A stretch of 64,000 nt of DNA. Origin: Scylla paramamosain (lineage: Eukaryota; Arthropoda; Malacostraca; Decapoda; Portunidae). The notes below the pieces were generated by a model. The model saw nothing but the letters and a program-made list of their open reading frames with translations. It ran no database searches and was not told the origin of the DNA. The position numbers and the translations under genes were made by a program. The DNA lies in assembly GCF_035594125.1 (NCBI RefSeq), contig NC_087197.1, positions 5,419,852-5,483,851 of the forward strand, written 5' to 3'. Below are positions 37,483 to 47,977 of the stretch, in pieces (position 1 is the stretch's first letter; every line of letters starts with the position of its first letter).

Positions 37483-37902
37483 GCCTACTGCTGCCGGCTG
37501 CTTGCGGAACGCCGTCGTCTGGAGGACGTTGACCGTGTTCTTGTTGGTGGCATCGACGATCTGCTGAGTATAATTAAAGGACATACGCCATGGAAGGCTG
37601 CCTGGCCTAAAAATAGCAGCCACGTGCACTTGAGTCGACTTTTGACTGAGGCCTCGCGCGCTAACTGTCCAGTGACAGCAGCCTTCCTCCACAAGGCAGG
37701 CGCATGGGTATGTTTCAGCGGGGATGAAAAACGCCCACACACCAAGGTTACTACTGCCCTACACGCCGCGCTGGAAGCCAACCACTACAACATGGCCGAA
37801 ATGCTCATTAGAGACCTCAGAGCTTGCCCATACGTGCCAGATGCTAAAGGTCGTCTCCCATGCCACCTTATGACCATGGAGCAGAGGCGGAAAGTGCATC
37901 AG
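37483..37902 (+). CDS. Ankyrin-repeat gene, exon D
   Basis: Acceptor CTGATTGTCACCACAG (AG at 37481-37482), donor CATCAG|GTTAGT (37903). The exon is 420 bp, exactly 140 codons, phase 0/0, without a stop. It reads YCCRLLAERRRLEDVDRVLV, a helical linker, then VTTALHAALEANHYNMAEML (a clear ankyrin repeat) and KGRLPCHLMTMEQRRKVHQ. Base composition is less AT-rich than the surroundings. The donor is followed directly by a (CT)n tract. A further exon is implied downstream but none was found before 64 kb; the Ty3 element begins only 95 bp after this exon. Confidence 0.8.
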
Positions 37903-37907
37903 GTTAG

Positions 37908-37938
<31 letters not shown>

Positions 37939-37997
37939 ACATTTTCCTTATTAGCTGATCTGTAGTTGCCAGAATAGATTCTCAGTATGTATATATA

Positions 37998-39279
37998 TTT
38001 AGTGCCCTCTAAGGGGGTGTGATGTTCCCTTGTGGCACACGATAATTACAAATCCTATCACTGGATTAAAAGAAATACAAATATTGACACTTTTATAGAT
38101 TTTTAATTGATAATGGAATAAACCGAATAATAATAATAAAAAGAAAGGAATTCAGAAATACAAAATAAATGGTAGCGTACTCTTCAGTTACATAATTCAG
38201 AAATACAAAATAAATGGTAGCGTATTCTTCAATTACATAAAAACTACGATGGAGATATTTTCGCGACTACTGAGTTGTGGGGGAGACCAGAGAATAAATA
38301 AATAAATAACAAATATATACCCAAAAAGTATGTATAGACCTGAGGACAGTCTCACACGGTGATCTCGAACCAGGTGGTTTCACTAGTCCCGTGGAGAAAA
38401 CCAACAAAAAAAAAAAAAAAAAAAAATGCGAATATCTATCCACTCAGAAATAGTTTATCAACAGGAATATCTGAGGGGAATCCAAGAGGGTCTGAGGAGA
38501 ATCCGAGAGAGACTGCTTTAGTAAATTATTGTTAAATAAACACTTACTTAATATTACAAGAAATGGAAGAGGAGATTATCAGACGGCATGCTCACCTGAG
38601 GAGAATCCGAGAGAGACTGGCTTTGCTTGTGAGGAAATCCGCGGGAAACTAAGGATAAAGGTTTCCAATGGGGAAATTTATTAAGTTATAATTTTGTTTT
38701 TAGTGGGGGGGGGCGACTAGGTTGTGAGTTCAGGGATGAAAAATATGAATAATTAAGTTACTGTTTACTTTATAGTTGTTACTTTAAGAAGTTTAATTCA
38801 ATGGACTTTTGAAATCAATTGGGGAATTAGTCAAAGTCTGGTATCTCTTCCCGGCTTGCGTAGCAACAGGGGTAACAAGGGCAGCGAAGCAAAGAAGACT
38901 TATCAGATTCGTCAACCTCATTGGCGCGGCGTAATTATCTGGGATTTGTTTGAGCTGGTTTAAGACCTTACCATTATAGAATTAATTTTATCGTATTAAG
39001 GGCTCCCCATTCTCTGGGATTAGGTGAAAAATTCGCCTCTATAACCTGGCCAAGCAAGAGAAATTACGTTTATTCACTGGGTAAATTTGTTATAGAAGTG
39101 GTCAACACAGTGACGCTGAGGGGGGGGGGGAAAGCAAGGACAAAAGGACACTGAGGAGAGGAGGGGAAGGGGGGGGGGTTAGTCACATGGTACTGAGATT
39201 CTGGTCATCCTCGCACATTACATGGGCCTTAGCCTAGGAAAAAAGTAGAAATATACATAATTAATTTCCCAGCACTACA
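37998..39279 (-). repeat. 3' LTR of the Ty3/gypsy element
   Basis: 1282 bp, almost identical to 45411-46650. Element-orientation ends are TGTAGTGC... and ...GGGCACTAAA. It contains a 45-bp tandem duplication (unit starting ATTCAGAAATACAAAATAAA, about 38151-38240) that the 5' LTR has only once. It includes poly(G/C) and poly(A) runs. Confidence 0.95.
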
Positions 39280-40069
39280 CGAGCCTTTCATCCGTTCTAG
39301 AATTTTTCACCTCTCTCTTTTCTCCTTACCAAAAAAAAAAAATAAAATAACACCTTCACATCCGAGTAATTAGAACCTCCCCTCACCACCACACAACCAA
39401 GCCAGGCTGACGAACTGCACGTGATCTCTGTCGGGAAATAACTCTGACATTCTCTCCCATACAATGGCTTGTGGGCCATATCACCACAATGTCCCTTGGA
39501 GACATAACTCGGCTCTTTCTCTCATCTTAAGGAAAAAGAAAAGAAATTCCACCCCAACCAGCCTCTTGACCTCCTGTGGTGTGAGGACTTAACCTTAAGT
39601 CACTCCGTCACTCTCTGAAACGAGATTCGGCCACCCCAGTACTCGGTTCCTTCCACTCGGACAGTCATTTACTCATCCACACATTCACTCATACCACGAG
39701 ATACTACAGATGATTACGCGAAGCGCTCGCCACGTCCTGAAGTAATCCACCACAGTATGGCCCGAACGGATTGTCGAGTGCAGTAGTAGTCTGCGAATTA
39801 AAGTGGTTCCTTATTCCTTCTCAAATTCTTACATCACCTCTCACATAGTACACATACCCGTCATACCTCGATTCATTACAACCAGTCCAGCCAGGCCATG
39901 CAAAAGTAAGGGGGGGGGACTCTATTTACCCCAAGCACTCTGCTCTTTTCTATACCGTTCTTCCAGCGACATTAACATTCCTCAATATAGCGTCTGGGAC
40001 GGTTACGCACTCTAGGCGGTAACACTTCAGTTTCTATATCAGGTTGGAACACTGTGTCTTGAGCCGCAA
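39280..40069 (-). other. Element 3' untranslated region between integrase and 3' LTR
   Basis: No coding frame on the minus strand. A purine-rich stretch (AAGGAGAAAAGAGAGAGG, minus) 25-50 nt before the LTR may be the polypurine tract, although it is not directly adjacent. Confidence 0.5.
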
Positions 40070-40545
40070 CTACATACTCTTCCTCACTGTGAAACTGATC
40101 TTTTCTGCCGCTCTTTGCACCATCTTTCCCGAGAAAGGGTCTTTCACCACATAACCACCGCCTCCTCTTAAAACTTCCACCACCTTATATGGGCCGTCCC
40201 AACGAACACACAGTTTCTTACACACTCCTGACTCTGTAGTTTCTCGCTTCACCCACACCAACGCCCCAATGTCTACCTTCTGCTCCTTGCGTTTCCTGTT
40301 GGCCGCATTACGGTATTTCCGAGTCATTTTCTCGTGTGTTTCCCGGATCAGCCGGCGGACCACATCGACGTCTTGCTCGTCACCATCAACTGCGGGTAGC
40401 CTGGCACCCACCACTCGGGGCGCATGCCGGGAGAAAAACGCGAAGAAAGGTTGTTGGGCGATACTGGTATGGACGGCGGCATTCATAGTGGCCTGACACA
40501 CAGGGAGTAAGTAGGCGAGGCCACCGTAGCGGGTAACCTCGGCAC
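40070..40545 (-). pseudogene. Integrase C-terminal part, frameshifted from pol
   Basis: From about 40545 downward a clean frame reads EVTRYGGLAYLLPVCQATMN, then the HTSIAQQPFFAFFSRHAPR segment that usually follows the integrase core. It ends with a basic region and a GPY motif (VRWDGPYKVVEV) and terminates at 40070. It is one base out of frame with the upstream RT-integrase ORF. The family has this region fused to integrase, so the break is a mutation or a base error near 40538-40550. The GPY/F module is common in Ty3 integrases and helps target binding. Confidence 0.85.
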
Positions 40546-42455
40546 ATGGAAGCCAAGATGGATTTGAGCGTGCGATGGAGTCGTTCGGTGATGGCGTTCC
40601 CTTGCGGGTGGTAGGGAGTGGTGTAACAGAGGGTGATGAGGTGTTGCTGGCAGAATTGTTGGAAGATCTGGGAGGTGAACTCGCCCCCGTTGTCCAGGAC
40701 GATGGAGTGAGGAGTCCCGAAGTCGGTAATGTACTGCTGCAGCGCCTCTACAATTCCCTCTGATAGTTTGTTTTTGAGTGGATAGAACTTCACAAATCGG
40801 CTAAAGTGATCTACGATAGTCAACACATATCGGTAGCCACCACTGCCTGCAATCATATCCGTCAGGTCTATACCTATCCTATCTAAGGGCTTCTCTACTG
40901 AAGGTAATTCCTGATAAGGCTGCTGTAACCCTGGAGAGGTTTTAAATCTTTGACAGGTAAGGCAATTCTTTACGTACTGGGTTACGTCAAACTTGAGATT
41001 ACACCAGTAAAACAATTCTTCGGCCTTTTTAATTGTCTTTTTCTGACCCAGGTGGCCAGAAAGCTCATGTGCATGTTCTAAAGCTTTAGGAATCAGAACC
41101 TGAGGAACTACCAATGAATAATGAATGCTGCCATCAGTGTTTTCCTTAGCGTAGTACAGCAACTCATCAATTATAGTGAACTGGTGCAATATACTCTTAT
41201 GATACTTTTTGGTAGGTATAGACCCTCCTTCCAGATACTCTATCATGTCTCTCCACTTAATTTCTTCCCTTTGTTGAATCTTGATTTGTTCTAAAGTCAG
41301 GCCTAAATAGTTTGGAGTAGGACATCGCTGAATGATCCTCACTGGGCGAGAGAGCTGATCGGCCACGTAGTTATACTTTCCCTTCACATATTGGATGTTG
41401 TATTGGTATTCTCTCATCTCTAGTATCCAGCGGTTCATCCTGGCAGATTTGGTCTTTCTCTTAAATATACTAGTAAGGGGCTGATGATCTGTGAATATAG
41501 TGAAGCTAGTTCCCCACAAATAATGATGGAAGTGTCTACAAGAGAGAAGTACTGCCAAGGCTTCTTTATCTGTAGCTGAGTACCTATTCTCAGTGGAGTT
41601 TAATTTTTTTGAAAAATAGACCAAAGGTCTGACGGACCCATCCTCCTGAGTTTGACTTAAGACGCCTCCTACGTGGGTATTACTGGCATCAGTTGTTAAA
41701 ATGAACGGCTGGTTACTTTGCGCTCTCGCTAGTATAGGGGCCTGGGCAAGAGATCTTTTTAAGGTATCGAATGCCTCCTGACACTTGTCTGTCCAAAGGA
41801 AAGGTTGATCTTTTTTCGTTAGGTTGGTAAGTGGAGTGGCTATTTGAGCGAAATTACTGATGTGTTTCCTATAAAATCCTGCCATACCTAAAAATCGTCT
41901 CACTTCCTTGACCTTAGTGGGCGGTTTCATTTCCAATACTGCCTCTACATTCTTTGGGTCGGGTTGACTACCTTCTTGTGAAATTTTATGACCAAGAAAC
42001 GTAACTTCAGTCTTTGCCATTTCGCATTTAGATAAGTTAAGCTTGACTCCGTTTTCTTTAAGTAAAGCGAAAGTTTCACTGAGTCTTTCGCTGAGTGTGG
42101 TGAAGTCTGAAGCCCAAATGATTAGGTCGTCTAAGTAATTTTTTATCCAACCCTTCTTCACGAGAGGAGCTAACAATGAGGCCATATGTCTTGTAAAAAT
42201 AGCTGGGGAACAGCTTAATCCAAAAGGTAGCCTTTTAAACCTATAGAGAGTCACCCCATCACTGAAGGCTGTGAGGTCTCTGCTACCTTCCTCCAATAGA
42301 ATTTGAAAATAAGCCTCCCTCATATCTAGCGTGGCATAGAACTGATGGCCAGCTGCTTGTTCAACTAATTCTTCTAGGCGGGGAAGCGGGTAAATGTCAG
42401 TAGTTAGGTGTTTGTTGACATGTCGGTAGTCAAGGCACATTCTTTTTACTTCCAT
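40500..42455 (-). pseudogene. Pol: RT, RNase H and integrase core
   Basis: The frame encodes RT (MCLDYRHVNKHL, YATLDMREAYFQI, FKRLPFGLSCSPAIF, catalytic NYLDDLIIW, FLGHKIS), the Ty3 connection (EVRRFLGMAGFYRKHI) and RNase H (ILTTDASNTHVGGVLSQ, TDKEALAVL, FTDHQPL). Integrase follows with an HHCC zinc domain (HELSGHLGQ...CLTCQRFK) and the catalytic triad (GIDLTDM, VLDNGGEF, NAITERLHRTLK). It is separated from the protease part by a one-base shift in a five-T run at 42443-42447 (plus strand). All catalytic residues look intact. Pol copies the RNA into DNA and inserts it. The 3' boundary is the second frameshift near 40545. Confidence 0.92.
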
Positions 42456-43584
42456 CCGGTTTATTGACTAATACTATAGGAGAGAGCCATGCAGATGTAG
42501 ATTTTTCAATGATATCTCTGTTCTCCATATCTGTTAACATGTCTGATATCAGGGTTTTTGCTTCCTCGGGGTATCGGTACCTAGGACCACGACTAGGCTC
42601 TGGATTAGAGATATTAATTTTAGCAGGAGGCCCTTTCATTAATCCAAGTTCGTTTTTGTCTACTATGAATAAATCATGGTGATTGAGAATGATATTTTTT
42701 AAGATTGTTTTCTGCTCTCTAGTAAGGTTACTCCATTTCTGTTGTCTTATCAACTCCTCGAGTCTTTGTGGCCTACTCTTTGACTCCTGACACCTTATTT
42801 GGTCATTGTGTGGCAACAGATCATTGTGGATTTCTAGGGAAGGAGTGGTTTGCTTTTGGTGGATGACTTTGATCGTCGGGGAGGAGATGTTTTCAAAAGT
42901 GCCTAATAGGGTTCCTGGTTTGATTGTTTTCCGGCCCTTAGTATCATTAATAAATGGGAGGGGGACCTTTTTATTCTCATCTACTGTCACAATCAAGGGG
43001 TGATGATTAGGCGTTAAACATGGCTGAGGCTGGACTAACAAAGTTTCTCCTGGGTTTTCTTTCACCGAGATAGGAAGAAACTGAGCTCGGTAGGGATCAA
43101 GTTTGATGGTATGAGTTAGACGGATGTGTTCTGTTTGACTGGGAGTGGTAGGAAGAATAGGTACCTCGTGAACTCGTTCCACCTTGCCTTTCTGCCTTTT
43201 GATATGATTAACAAGGTATGTGGTTTTACCCCACTTTACTGTATTTGTCTTACCATTCCATTGAAAAGGAGCTTGTGAAAGTATGTCTGTCCCGAGTAAG
43301 ACGTCAGCGTCAAGGTAGCTATTCGGGACTACAGGGCACCATTGTTTGTGTATAGTCTCTTCACCTACTCCTATCTCTAGTAAGGTCATCCCCAAGATTC
43401 GTAAGGGTGAACCAGTTACCCCTTGTAGTATAGGTACTGCTCGCCTTTGTGATATAGCTCCTTCTAATTTCTTTACCGCAGCCTCTGTGATTAAAGTATA
43501 GCCGCTACCAGTGTCAATGACAGCTTTAAGAATTTTCTTGTTAACTATGAGATTGATAGCGGGGGATGTGAATCCCTGGGTGAG
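42430..43584 (-). CDS. Pol N-terminal part: aspartic protease and start of RT
   Basis: Directly after the gag UGA the same frame continues without a stop into a retropepsin: active-site VIDTGSGYTLITEA (about 43521-43480), then the LGMTLLEIG and VLLGTDILSQ flap and C-terminal blocks. A linker and the first RT block (DIIEKSTSAWLSPIVLVNKPDG) follow, and the frame is lost at the T-run at 42443-42447. The protease would cleave the Gag-Pol product. The first in-frame Met is at 43395, inside the protease, so the part is most simply made by reading through the gag stop. Confidence 0.9.
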   Translation of the reverse strand, partial: LTQGFTSPAINLIVNKKILKAVIDTGSGYTLITEAAVKKLEGAISQRRAVPILQGVTGSPLRILGMTLLEIGVGEETIHKQWCPVVPNSYLDADVLLGTDILSQAPFQWNGKTNTVKWGKTTYLVNHIKRQKGKVERVHEVPILPTTPSQTEHIRLTHTIKLDPYRAQFLPISVKENPGETLLVQPQPCLTPNHHPLIVTVDENKKVPLPFINDTKGRKTIKPGTLLGTFENISSPTIKVIHQKQTTPSLEIHNDLLPHNDQIRCQESKSRPQRLEELIRQQKWSNLTREQKTILKNIILNHHDLFIVDKNELGLMKGPPAKINISNPEPSRGPRYRYPEEAKTLISDMLTDMENRDIIEKSTSAWLSPIVLVNKPDGSKKNVP

Positions 43585-44700
43585 TCATATATTCTGATTT
43601 GGTTTTCCGGGGCAGTTTTTATTTCCTCTCCAGCACCCATGCTGTCTACAGTCAAAACATGATCCACGGGCAGGTTTTCTCCAGCACTCTCTCAGCGTGT
43701 GACTATGGGTTCGACAGTGTGAGCAATATTTAGCGGGTTGTGTTGGAGAGGGGGAGGTTCTCAACCTTCCTACTTGATCAGTGAGACTTTTAATCTGCTG
43801 CTTAAGTTCCCAAATTTCCTTTGATTCCTTGGATGTTGCATTTGTTAGGTCTGGGGGATTTTGAGTTATTGGGTCAGGGCTACCAATGAGTTTTGAATTA
43901 GATTTTTCCAGTTCAGGTTTAATTCTAGCAATGGGGGAAGTATGGGCAGCCTCGAGCAGTTGGCGCTCATGTTCTACCCTGTCAATAAATTTATTAAGAG
44001 GATAATCCTCATCCAGGAAATCTTCTAGTCTAGCCTTTGCTTCTTGGGTTAAGCCCTGCCACAACTTTCTTTTGATAATTTTCTTACATTTAGGGAGTTT
44101 CTCTCCTGGAAAGCTCGTCTCTAGAGTGGCATATTTGCAAGTGAATTTGTTGGCAAATGCTTGGGGAGATTCTACCCAATCATATGTCTGTGCGTCTATG
44201 TCTCTCCACGCCCTGTCAAAGTTAACCTCTTGGGAGAATTGTGATAGAAGCAATTGTTTAATACTATTCCAGGTGTGACAATGATGTAAGGTTTGATGGT
44301 TATGTATGAGAGCTGCGAGCTCGCTGCTGACCCTACTCTTTGCAATTTGCACTTTGCGGGTGTCCTCATTGCTACTTTGCTCCACCAGTTCAATGAAAAT
44401 TTGCAATTGGGTAGTTGAGTCAAGACCTTGTAGGTGGTGGAGTTCAAGAATTGGGATATCTCGGGGTTTGGTGGGAGTGCTAGGTGCTCTGTGTAAATTA
44501 GGGATGTTAGCCAAGCGCCCAATTACCTGATTTTGTTGATTTAAGATTTGCTTTAGTTCCTCTACTTCCTGTTCTAAAGTGTTCAAGTCTTTCCCTTTAC
44601 TTTCATGTTTAACTGCTCCCAGGCTCTCTCTGGTGTTATGATCCATTAAGTCCTGCCACGGGTCTAATCCACGCCTTGGGAGGCGAACATTATCAGTCAT
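43585..44700 (-). CDS. Gag of the Ty3/gypsy element
   Basis: 371 codons, intact. The N-terminal third has a predicted coiled coil (LNTLEQEVEELKQILNQQNQ, about residues 37-56). The middle has the helical capsid-like region (KCKKIIKRKLWQGLTQEAKA). The C-terminus has a CCHC knuckle (C326-x2-C-x4-H-x4-C339) and a second Cys cluster (C348-x2-C-x4-C-x6-C363) that deviates from CCHC. Gag packages element RNA in particles. The start ATG has A at -3 (GCAAAGATGA), a better context than the ATG of the upstream SGNH ORF. The ORF ends in UGA followed by C, in frame with pol. Confidence 0.93.
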   Translation of the reverse strand: MTDNVRLPRRGLDPWQDLMDHNTRESLGAVKHESKGKDLNTLEQEVEELKQILNQQNQVIGRLANIPNLHRAPSTPTKPRDIPILELHHLQGLDSTTQLQIFIELVEQSSNEDTRKVQIAKSRVSSELAALIHNHQTLHHCHTWNSIKQLLLSQFSQEVNFDRAWRDIDAQTYDWVESPQAFANKFTCKYATLETSFPGEKLPKCKKIIKRKLWQGLTQEAKARLEDFLDEDYPLNKFIDRVEHERQLLEAAHTSPIARIKPELEKSNSKLIGSPDPITQNPPDLTNATSKESKEIWELKQQIKSLTDQVGRLRTSPSPTQPAKYCSHCRTHSHTLRECWRKPARGSCFDCRQHGCWRGNKNCPGKPNQNI

Positions 44701-44818
44701 CTTTGCTCACATGGAAGTTTAATGTACTGGGTGTAGAACACAATCTCTCAGGGTGATTGTTAGGTGACCTGCGATACACAGTATGCGCTCAGGTTTTCTT
44801 CTTCCAGGACAATGTGTT

Positions 44819-45343
44819 CTACTCCACTGCCTCTCTATTGCTACTGTGACCTTCAATAACTCTTTTGAACTTACTGATTACTTGAGCTTGGCCTCTCTCA
44901 TCCCAGTGAACACCATCCTCGCTCAGTTCTTGTACAAATTGAATATTATTAAAATGAATGTTTGGGGTCTTCAGGGCTCTCTTTACTCTATTATTGATTC
45001 CTACTTGGAATTTCTTATATTTCTCCACTGATATTCCCCTAGGGTTGGTCCTGGGTTCAATTTGGCAGACACGCACTAGTGATTGGCATTTGGCAGTGAT
45101 TTCTTTGATGATGTTCTTAACATCGGAGAAAATCCTAGCGGGATTGGTAGATGTTTCTATGTCGTTGCTGCCTATCCACAAGATGGTCAAGTCATGTTGC
45201 CACTCGAGTACTCGATTTAACCGATCATCCTCAAAGAAAGTCCTAGCCTTTGCTCCAGGGGCTCTGAATATCCTAATTTGCACATTTGTTACCTCTAGAT
45301 GCCGGGGAATCTGGCTATGCCCTACAAGTGCCACCTTCAACAT
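44819..45343 (-). CDS. SGNH/GDSL-hydrolase-like ORF upstream of gag
   Basis: 174 codons, intact, the first ORF after the 5' LTR (67-nt leader), ending 118 nt before gag. It keeps all four SGNH blocks: Ser10 in VALVGHSQIPRHL (block I), Gly30 in FRAPGAKA (block II), Asn60 in LWIGSNDI (block III) and Asp143/His146 in SEDGVHWDERGQ (block V). SGNH hydrolases are lipases or esterases. Related esterase domains are known in ORF1 of some CR1/L2 LINEs, but not as a standard part of Ty3 elements. There is no signal peptide. The start context is weak (T at -3), which would allow scanning to gag. Substrate and role are unknown. Confidence 0.85.
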   Translation of the reverse strand: MLKVALVGHSQIPRHLEVTNVQIRIFRAPGAKARTFFEDDRLNRVLEWQHDLTILWIGSNDIETSTNPARIFSDVKNIIKEITAKCQSLVRVCQIEPRTNPRGISVEKYKKFQVGINNRVKRALKTPNIHFNNIQFVQELSEDGVHWDERGQAQVISKFKRVIEGHSSNREAVE

Positions 45344-45392
45344 TTACACTTATTTCCAGTCTCCACCTCTTTCGGTCAGTCGCGAAATAAAT

Positions 45393-45410
45393 GCCACCGC
45401 TGCTCACCAG
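45393..45410 (-). other. Primer-binding-like site of the Ty3 element
   Basis: The 18 nt following the 5' LTR on the minus strand read CTGGTGAGCAGCGGTGGC. TGG one base after the LTR would pair with a tRNA CCA end. Which tRNA is used was not determined. Confidence 0.5.
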
Positions 45411-47031
<1,621 letters not shown>

Positions 47032-47188
47032 CTATATTTTTTGTTGGGTGGGAGGAAGTAGGCCATTAAGTATGCATGCAGTCTACACCAACTCGAAATT
47101 ATTTTCTTTAATGAAGATCGTTTGTATTTTCCGCGCAACGGTTCGTTTGTCAGGGTGTAGGCTTTGTAGGAATGAACCGAAATCCATT

Positions 47189-47239
47189 CTGCTCTCGAGA
47201 CGTCTTTCGGTCCTGTCTGGACCATCTTCAGGAGAACAG
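47189..47239 (-). ncRNA. Hammerhead-ribozyme-like motif (type I)
   Basis: Read on the minus strand: stem I CTGTTCTC/GAGAGCAG (8 pairs, one G-U); core CTGAAGA (fits CUGANGA); stem II GGTCC-AGACA-GGACC; core GAAA. A very short stem III (AGACGTCT, two-base loop) follows, then U-C before stem I. All core nucleotides of the hammerhead consensus are present, and cleavage would fall after C at 47197. Deviation: one extra U between the core and stem II (47224). Hammerheads with minimal stem III occur in Penelope-like retroelements, where they process the RNA. Activity is not shown by sequence. Confidence 0.6.
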
Positions 47240-47271
47240 TGAAGAGACTGGCGACTCACCAGTCTCTTCAC
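47239..47271. other. Perfect 13-bp hairpin beside the ribozyme
   Basis: GTGAAGAGACTGG, a 7-nt loop CGACTCA, then CCAGTCTCTTCAC. The stem begins at the outer base of ribozyme stem I, so it could act as a co-folding or alternative structure. Confidence 0.85.
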
Positions 47272-47530
47272 GTGGCGGAGGTGGTGGGTTGCGGGAAGGG
47301 GAGTGTAGAGCCAATCAGCGCCCGGCTTGGATACGGCCAGGTCGTAGCCGCTTCGTGGAGAGAAGAAACCCATGGTTGTTGCTGAATGTTGATTAAAGGT
47401 TTTTCTGATTGGATGTATGTTGCTTCTGTCATCCTGAGTGTCTTGATATCATTGACTTTTCAAGGATGCTGGTGTTGTTTTCCTTTCCATGTGGTGTCTC
47501 CTCAGGATGAATCCGTTATTATAATATATA

Positions 47531-47533
<3 letters not shown>

Positions 47534-47620
<87 letters not shown>
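47534..47620. repeat. (TA)n microsatellite
   Basis: TA array of about 85 bp. The following 47621-47939 shows nothing recognisable. Confidence 0.97.
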
Positions 47621-47621
<1 letters not shown>

Positions 47622-47939
47622 TCGTATATATATTCTAAGGCCATCAATAAAAGAGGCCCTCTCGGCTATGCTTCGTCATATTGTCGCTGAATTCCAAAAG
47701 CAGTCTCATAGGAGTGTAATGTTAATGCCTTAATGATGTATTTTAAAGTGCTGTTTGTCAGAACAGAACAGGAATTCTGTAGCATTTATTTCAAAATGAA
47801 ACTTTGTAATATCATCGGGTGAATTAACTGCTTCAACAGCATTCTCTGCAATGATAATTAAGTGTTGGACGAGTACACGACTTTATTTTCTTTACCTGAG
47901 GATACGGACAGCAAACCAGAAAGAGATGAAGTGAGTTAA

Positions 47940-47977
47940 GGTCACGGCATTCAGTTCAGTTCACGGCTTTAAGTTCA
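47940..47977. repeat. 19-bp minisatellite, left part (two units)
   Basis: Two units of GGTCACGGCTTTCAGTTCA type, cut off by LINE A at about 47978 and continuing at 50997. Confidence 0.85.

Noticed and set aside
39280..40069. Possible env gene between integrase and 3' LTR
   Set aside because: No minus-strand frame of useful length, no signal peptide and no transmembrane segment; the plus-strand frame at 39803-40015 has no envelope features.
40386..42455. Plus-strand ORFs over the Ty3 pol and gag
   Set aside because: They are shadows of the minus-strand coding frames, with no homology of their own.
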